Origin: Gelidibacter sp039916245
GTDB taxonomy: Bacteria > Bacteroidota > Bacteroidia > Flavobacteriales > Flavobacteriaceae
Assembly (NCBI RefSeq): GCF_039916245.1
Contig: NZ_JBDSLS010000044.1
Location: forward strand, 1-10,071
Direction of reading: 5' to 3'
Length of the DNA stretch: 10,071 nt
Notes under the pieces: model-generated
The model's database searches: none
The model's input: the letters and a program-made list of their open reading frames with translations, nothing else
What the model was told of the DNA's origin: nothing
Program-made: the position numbers and the translations under genes
Shown: positions 6,069-10,071 of the stretch, piece after piece
How the letters are laid out: each line of letters opens with the position of its first letter
How positions within the stretch are numbered: the stretch's first letter is position 1

Positions 6069-6992
6069 ATGGCAACTATTATGGTTGCACTATTATGAGA
6101 AGCTATCTCAGGATTGCGTTATTTTTTTACTACAAAAAAATTAGTTCAATTATCAAGAACCATTACGTCCAAATCAGGCCAGACTTTTTTTAGGAAATCA
6201 TCAAAATGGTTGGATGGATCCACTTATACTCGCCACTAAAAACGGAGATTTTTATTACTTCTTAATCCGCGCAAGCGTCTTTCAAAAACCATGGGTCAGT
6301 AAGTTTTTACAAAGCTTGCTAATGATGCCAGTATATCGGTTAAGAGATGGCTGGGATAAAAATTCAAAAAACAAGGCCGTTTTCAAATTCTGTTCGGACT
6401 TATTATCCGATCATAATGCCATCGTGCTTTTTCCTGAAAAAAGCTATAATATCCAACGATTTGTCCGGCCATTGAATTAAAGCTTTTCGCACATCATTGA
6501 AGAAGCATTAGTCAACTATTCAGAGAACGTTGAGATGGTGCCTGTGGGATTGAATTATAAAAGCATAGAGGATTTTGAGGATAGCGTCGTGTTGAATTTT
6601 GGAACGCCAATCGCGTCCAAGGATTATGAAAATCTTAATCTGAATGCCTCCGTATTACGAATGAAAAGTAATGTCCATAATGCTTTGATAGTACTTACAA
6701 CACAAATGGATGTTGAAGATTATGATGACATTCTTCAGAAATTAGAAAACATAAATGTAGATTTTCTAAATCCTGAAGACGTCAATCAATGTGTGAAATC
6801 GAACTTTAAAGACTGCAACACTCTACCAAATCAGAATTTACGGCGACCTTTCGTTTTGCCTTGGTCATCAGTTTGGTGCCTATTTTCATGCTGGTTATGG
6901 CAGTCATCTTATGGTTTAATTTTGGCATTTCTTATGCGCTTTTGTATTTAGCATCCATTTTTGTTTTGAATTTGGTGGCGGTTAAATTATAG
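6069..6992 (+). pseudogene. Decayed membrane-bound lysophospholipid acyltransferase gene
   Basis: Remnant of a Gat1-like glycerolipid acyltransferase with C-terminal membrane helices, distinct from the acyltransferase at base 1. Homology is spread over three frames. Frame 2 near 6104-6145 reads LRIALFFYYKKIS. Frame 1 from 6145 reads RLFLGNHQNGWMDPLI (H-x5-D active site), then FLIRASVFQKPW, PVYRLRDGWDKNS and IVLFPEKSYN. A TAA at 6478-6480 interrupts frame 1 right after RPLN, where relatives read RPLSKGF. The same frame continues FSHIIEEAL, MVPVGLNYKS, LNFGTPI and on to FKDCNTLP. The C-terminal membrane part then resumes in frame 3: FTATFRFALVISLVPIF and ISYALLYLASIFVLNLV, ending at TAG 6990-6992. 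The conserved FPEGS block has Lys for Gly. About 30 residues seem lost at the last junction, judged from remembered relatives. The original start is uncertain. The end overlaps the peptidase gene by 6 bases. Confidence 0.88.
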
Positions 6993-9494
6993 TTCGTCTC
7001 TAAAAAATATCGCATTCATCATGAGTTTGTTCGTTCCGAACCAGAACGCTCTGAAATTGGTGTTGTCCGTAAATGCCACTACTTTCCCACGTTTCATACG
7101 TTGCATTTGGTAAGGTACGGTCAGTGCCAAACTATCTAAATTGGACTTGGAAATATAACCGCTCATCAATGGATTTTTGGTGTATTGTATAGGGTTGTTA
7201 TAGCTCTGTTTATCAGCTTTAACGAATAAAGTTGAATTTCTAAATAATGGCAGTTTGTCGTTTTTATAGCCAAAATTAATCGGATGGGAACGATCTAGTT
7301 TAGCTTCAAAAATAGCACCGCCAATCACTTGTGCACCATTGTAATCGCTACGTTCTTCAAAAGTGATGTTTTTGGCCACTCTTTCTGATTTTTTAATATC
7401 AAGTTTCATGAGTTTATTGGTATTCATCCATCGTAAAGTGTTCTTGAAACCAATAAGCGTTCCGCCGTTTTCAACCCATGTTGACAAGGTTTCTGTATCA
7501 CTTTTGCTGAGGTTGGCACTTGGTAAAATGATGGTGTTGTAGCGGCTTAAATCGGCGCGACCTAAATTTTCAGTATCCAATTTGGTCAAAATCATGTCAT
7601 AACGTTGGTCCAAAAGATGCCAGATTTCGCCAGCATCAGAAGATGCCACACCATTGCCAACAATGAGTGCTATTTTTGGAAGTGTTAAGGGTTTGAATTC
7701 GTTGCTTCCCATGTTAATACCTTCGGTTAAACCTGTAGCCACTGCATCTATTTGGACATGCGCGTCTTTGGCCACTTCATTTAAAAATTGGTAGAGTTCA
7801 TCAGCATTTTTTGATTGGTTTTGAATAGGAATCAAAATTGTGCCATAATCATACTCTTTTCCGTTGGCACGAAATTTTTTCATGGCAACTTGCGCTCGTA
7901 AGTCGTTTTTTAGAATTTGATTCAATGCTTTAGGAGAATAATATTCATGCCACTCCATGATATAGGCATAATCACTTTTTGAATCAACTTGTCCTACTTT
8001 CATTTTTAAATCTACAACCCGATCGCCCAGATGTGAGGAAGGAATGCCTTCAACATAATCTAAATTAAATGCTAGGGGCAGGGTCCAAGCTGAAATATCA
8101 TAAAATAAGCTATCCTGAAATGAGGTGCGTTTTTCAAACATGGCGTTGATCAATCGCGTGTTTTTCTGATTTTTTGGAACGACGTAACTATAGCCTTTTT
8201 TGAATTGCTTGCCGTCAATGGTAGCATCGTTTTTAAGTTCATACATTTCAATCTGATGTCTTCTTAATATTTCGGCCAATTCGTAGGTTTTGGCAGCATC
8301 CTTCGCATCGCCAAAAATGATGTTTTTTCCTTTTTCTTTATTGCCTTCATTGCGGGCGTTTTTGAAAAAGTCGTGTTGGTATTTTAAAATTTCTTCACGC
8401 ATATGGTAACCCGCATCCAAAGTTGATAGTGCGGCTGTAAACTGATTGCGGATGGTAAAAGGGAAGGTTAAAATCCCGTTCGTGCTTTCTTGAATATGGC
8501 CTCTGGAACTGGCTTGTTCAAACAGAATGCCGATGCTCCCGTTAATATCAGGGAATGTGGAGCCTTTTCCATAATAGAAATCGTCAAAACTTTCTTCGGT
8601 ATAATAGAAGGAACCGATTTTATCAAAAGCTTTTGCGTGATAATTACCGATTTTTTTGGTCAAATCCTGATTTAATTGCGGCGTGAGTGGATGAGTTCTG
8701 CTTGGAATTCCTGGTTGAAAAAAGAAAGAGGAGTTCGTGCCCATTTCATGATGATCGGTCAGGATATTTGGCAGCCACTTATGAAAGGTTTCCAGTCGCG
8801 CTCTTGATTCTGGCAATTGCACCGGTAGCCAATCTCTATTCATGTCAAACCAATAATGATTGGTTCTACCTCTTGGCCAAACTTCATTGTATTCGCGATC
8901 ATTTGGATCTGGATTTAAGTTTTTGCTTTTATTGGAATTCGCCCAATAAGCAAAACGCTGTAATCCATCGGGATTGAATGAAGGGTCAAAAAGTATGATA
9001 GTATTGTCCAGCAAATCTTTAACAGCGTCACTTTCTGCGGCAGCGAGATAATAAGCTAATAAAAGTGCAGCATTAGAGCCACTTGGCTCATTACCATGAA
9101 TGGAAAACCCTTGGTTGACCACAATGGGCATAGTGCTGGTGTTGACCGACGCATTATCTTCAGTGGCGGCGATATGTTGCTGACGAATGACGTCAATATT
9201 TTGATGGTTTTTTGGTGAAGTGATGGTCAGCAGTATCAAAGGTCGGCCTTCATAAGTGTTGCCTCTATTTTCAATAGTGATTCGGTCTGAGCTTGCCGCT
9301 AGTGCTTTCATGTATTCGACCAACTTGTCGTGGGTAATGTGCCACTCGCCAACTTCGTGGCCAATGACCGATTGCGGCGTAGGAATCGCTTGGTTGTAAG
9401 TGGTGTTTTGCGGGAGATAATAGCTGAGGTCCGTTTGTTTTTGTCCAAAAACGAAACAGGTCGTTAAAAAGAGTAGGGTGTGTATTAGTTTCAT
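6987..9494 (-). CDS. Secreted M14-family zinc carboxypeptidase with C-terminal class-I-amidotransferase-like domain
   Basis: 835-residue exported metallopeptidase, expected to remove residues from peptides or peptidoglycan fragments in the periplasm or outside the cell; the substrate is unknown. The start at ATG 9494 gives a signal peptide, MKLIHTLLFLTTCFVFGQ. The M14 catalytic domain covers about 40-370. Zinc ligands are H133 and E136 in FSIHGNEPSG, with the third at H248 or H249 in LTDHHEMG. Substrate-binding blocks are FNPDG (173-177) and DMNRDW (217-222, Arg220), and the probable general base is E326 in IGILFEQASSRG. All key residues are present, so it looks active. About 605-690 resembles a class I glutamine-amidotransferase-like/ThuA-type beta-alpha fold (ALIVGNG, TIILPSAN, WVENGGTLIGF) without an obvious catalytic Cys, so it is probably structural or binding. 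No T9SS sorting domain is visible. Monocistronic, set off by the terminator at 9517-9559. Confidence 0.92.
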   Translation of the reverse strand: MKLIHTLLFLTTCFVFGQKQTDLSYYLPQNTTYNQAIPTPQSVIGHEVGEWHITHDKLVEYMKALAASSDRITIENRGNTYEGRPLILLTITSPKNHQNIDVIRQQHIAATEDNASVNTSTMPIVVNQGFSIHGNEPSGSNAALLLAYYLAAAESDAVKDLLDNTIILFDPSFNPDGLQRFAYWANSNKSKNLNPDPNDREYNEVWPRGRTNHYWFDMNRDWLPVQLPESRARLETFHKWLPNILTDHHEMGTNSSFFFQPGIPSRTHPLTPQLNQDLTKKIGNYHAKAFDKIGSFYYTEESFDDFYYGKGSTFPDINGSIGILFEQASSRGHIQESTNGILTFPFTIRNQFTAALSTLDAGYHMREEILKYQHDFFKNARNEGNKEKGKNIIFGDAKDAAKTYELAEILRRHQIEMYELKNDATIDGKQFKKGYSYVVPKNQKNTRLINAMFEKRTSFQDSLFYDISAWTLPLAFNLDYVEGIPSSHLGDRVVDLKMKVGQVDSKSDYAYIMEWHEYYSPKALNQILKNDLRAQVAMKKFRANGKEYDYGTILIPIQNQSKNADELYQFLNEVAKDAHVQIDAVATGLTEGINMGSNEFKPLTLPKIALIVGNGVASSDAGEIWHLLDQRYDMILTKLDTENLGRADLSRYNTIILPSANLSKSDTETLSTWVENGGTLIGFKNTLRWMNTNKLMKLDIKKSERVAKNITFEERSDYNGAQVIGGAIFEAKLDRSHPINFGYKNDKLPLFRNSTLFVKADKQSYNNPIQYTKNPLMSGYISKSNLDSLALTVPYQMQRMKRGKVVAFTDNTNFRAFWFGTNKLMMNAIFFRDEL

Positions 9495-9516
9495 AGATAT
9501 TTAGTTAGTTTATAAA

Positions 9517-9559
9517 ATATAAAAAAAACCGCTACTTAAAGTAACGGTTTTTTTTATAT
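9517..9559 (-). terminator. Strong hairpin terminator downstream of the PUR-family gene
   Basis: ATATAAAAAAAACCG (9517-9531) is the exact reverse complement of 9545-9559. Inside lies a C/A mismatch, a TAC/GTA extension and a TTAAA loop. On the minus strand the stem ends in eight T, so it should end the transcript of the PUR-family gene, whose stop lies 17 bases upstream. It also has eight T on the plus strand and could act both ways. It sits only 22 bases before the peptidase start, so the peptidase promoter must overlap it or lie in the short gap. Confidence 0.82.
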
Positions 9560-9575
9560 TTTGTCCTGTGATCGC

Positions 9576-9965
9576 TTATATGTCTTCAAAGTTGATGTCA
9601 GTAAAGTTTTCTGCAGATTTAATTGTCTCTGAATCGAAATCCTCATCTTCAGCGTCAAGCTCTTCTTTTTTGAAATCTTTTTGATGACGTTCGCTGATGA
9701 CTTCATCGCCTTTTTCATCAATAACATAATCGATCATTTCCTTCAAAATCACATTAAACTCACTGAAATCCTCTTTGTAAAGATAAATTTTGTGCTTTTT
9801 GTAGTGAAAAGAACCATCGTCATTCGTGAATTTTTTACTTTCTGTAATGGTGAGGTAATAATCTCCTGCTTTTGTGGCTCTTACGTCAAAGAAATAAGTC
9901 CTTCTTCCTGCGCGTAATACTTTAGAGAATATTTCCTCTTTCTCCATCATTCCGTGATCACTCAT
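9576..9965 (-). CDS. PUR-family DNA/RNA-binding protein (DUF3276)
   Basis: 129-residue protein with one bacterial PUR repeat, a whirly-like fold that binds single-stranded nucleic acid; members in Borrelia and Bacteroides are the known bacterial examples. PUR repeat at about 8-83: EIFSKVLRAGRRTYFFDVRA, DYYLTITESKKF, HKIYLYKEDFSEF, and a following helix ending IDYVIDEK. Aromatic and basic residues (R21, R22, Y24, F25, F26, Y37, Y38, K59, Y61) probably form the binding face. After about residue 100 there is a strongly acidic tail (EELDAEDEDFDSE) ending in FEDI, likely disordered. ATG 9965 is used; Met6 and Met7 are alternative starts just before the conserved core. Single gene: terminator directly downstream, about 100 bp of non-coding sequence upstream. 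The role in the cell (RNA binding, transcription control) is not shown here. Confidence 0.93.
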   Translation of the reverse strand: MSDHGMMEKEEIFSKVLRAGRRTYFFDVRATKAGDYYLTITESKKFTNDDGSFHYKKHKIYLYKEDFSEFNVILKEMIDYVIDEKGDEVISERHQKDFKKEELDAEDEDFDSETIKSAENFTDINFEDI

Positions 9966-10071
9966 ATGTTTTTATTTTAATTAGTAACAGTTTACGTACC
10001 AAAAATCTAAAAAATAATATTAGTAACCAACATTTTCTGAAATTTCTTTTAATGAATGGGCAAGAATCATC

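Noticed and set aside
8490..8977. Plus-strand open frames inside the peptidase gene.
   Set aside because: They are antisense shadows of a strongly supported coding region, with no family-like sequence.
10020..10070. Short minus-strand frame at the window edge, ATG 10070 to TAA 10020 (16 codons), and a plus-strand ATG at 10052.
   Set aside because: Too short at the edge to tell the end of an upstream gene from chance; no recognisable block.

Overview
The window looks like a core-genome stretch of a member of the Bacteroidota, most likely family Flavobacteriaceae. Evidence: low GC; few Shine-Dalgarno sequences; a TonB-dependent receptor with an N-terminal carboxypeptidase-regulatory-like domain; a PUR-family (DUF3276) nucleic-acid-binding protein; and signal peptides ending in Phe-x-Gln. 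No placement below family is claimed. I see no rRNA, tRNA, CRISPR array, insertion sequence, integrase or phage gene.

Layout. 1-564 (+) is the 3' part of an acyltransferase of the PlsC type. It converges on a two-gene minus-strand operon (589-1729): an ECF sigma factor followed, after 4 bases, by a four-helix membrane protein that may be its partner. A perfect 15-bp inverted repeat (574-610) probably terminates both units and lies partly inside the last codons of the membrane-protein gene. Next, 1898-2495 (-) holds a YhhN/lysoplasmalogenase-like gene that is split into two frames and lacks a middle segment. A divergent TonB-dependent receptor gene (2654-4807, +) follows, with a recognisable Bacteroidota-type promoter. 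It converges on a minus-strand pair: a single-active-Cys peroxiredoxin-like/thioredoxin-fold protein and a small acidic protein of unknown function.

5706-6041 (+) is a CsaA-type tRNA-binding protein. It is followed by a clearly decayed second acyltransferase gene (about 6069-6992, +) carrying at least one nonsense codon, frame changes, a changed active-site motif and a probable internal deletion. Its last codons overlap the end of a large secreted M14 zinc carboxypeptidase gene (6987-9494, -). A strong hairpin terminator (9517-9559) separates this from the PUR-family gene (9576-9965, -). The final ~100 bp hold no gene I can support. No stretch longer than 300 bp lacks a gene or gene remnant.

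How the genes relate. Most units look independent: envelope lipid acylation, an extracytoplasmic sigma circuit, outer-membrane uptake, periplasmic or secreted proteolysis, and cytoplasmic RNA binding. The main unusual signal is decay. Two of the three genes connected with lysophospholipids (the YhhN-like gene and the second acyltransferase) are broken, each apparently with an internal deletion that changes frame. I did not find convincing evidence for an undescribed multi-gene system. The best candidates for new biology are the sigma/membrane-protein pair and the small acidic protein beside the peroxiredoxin-like gene.
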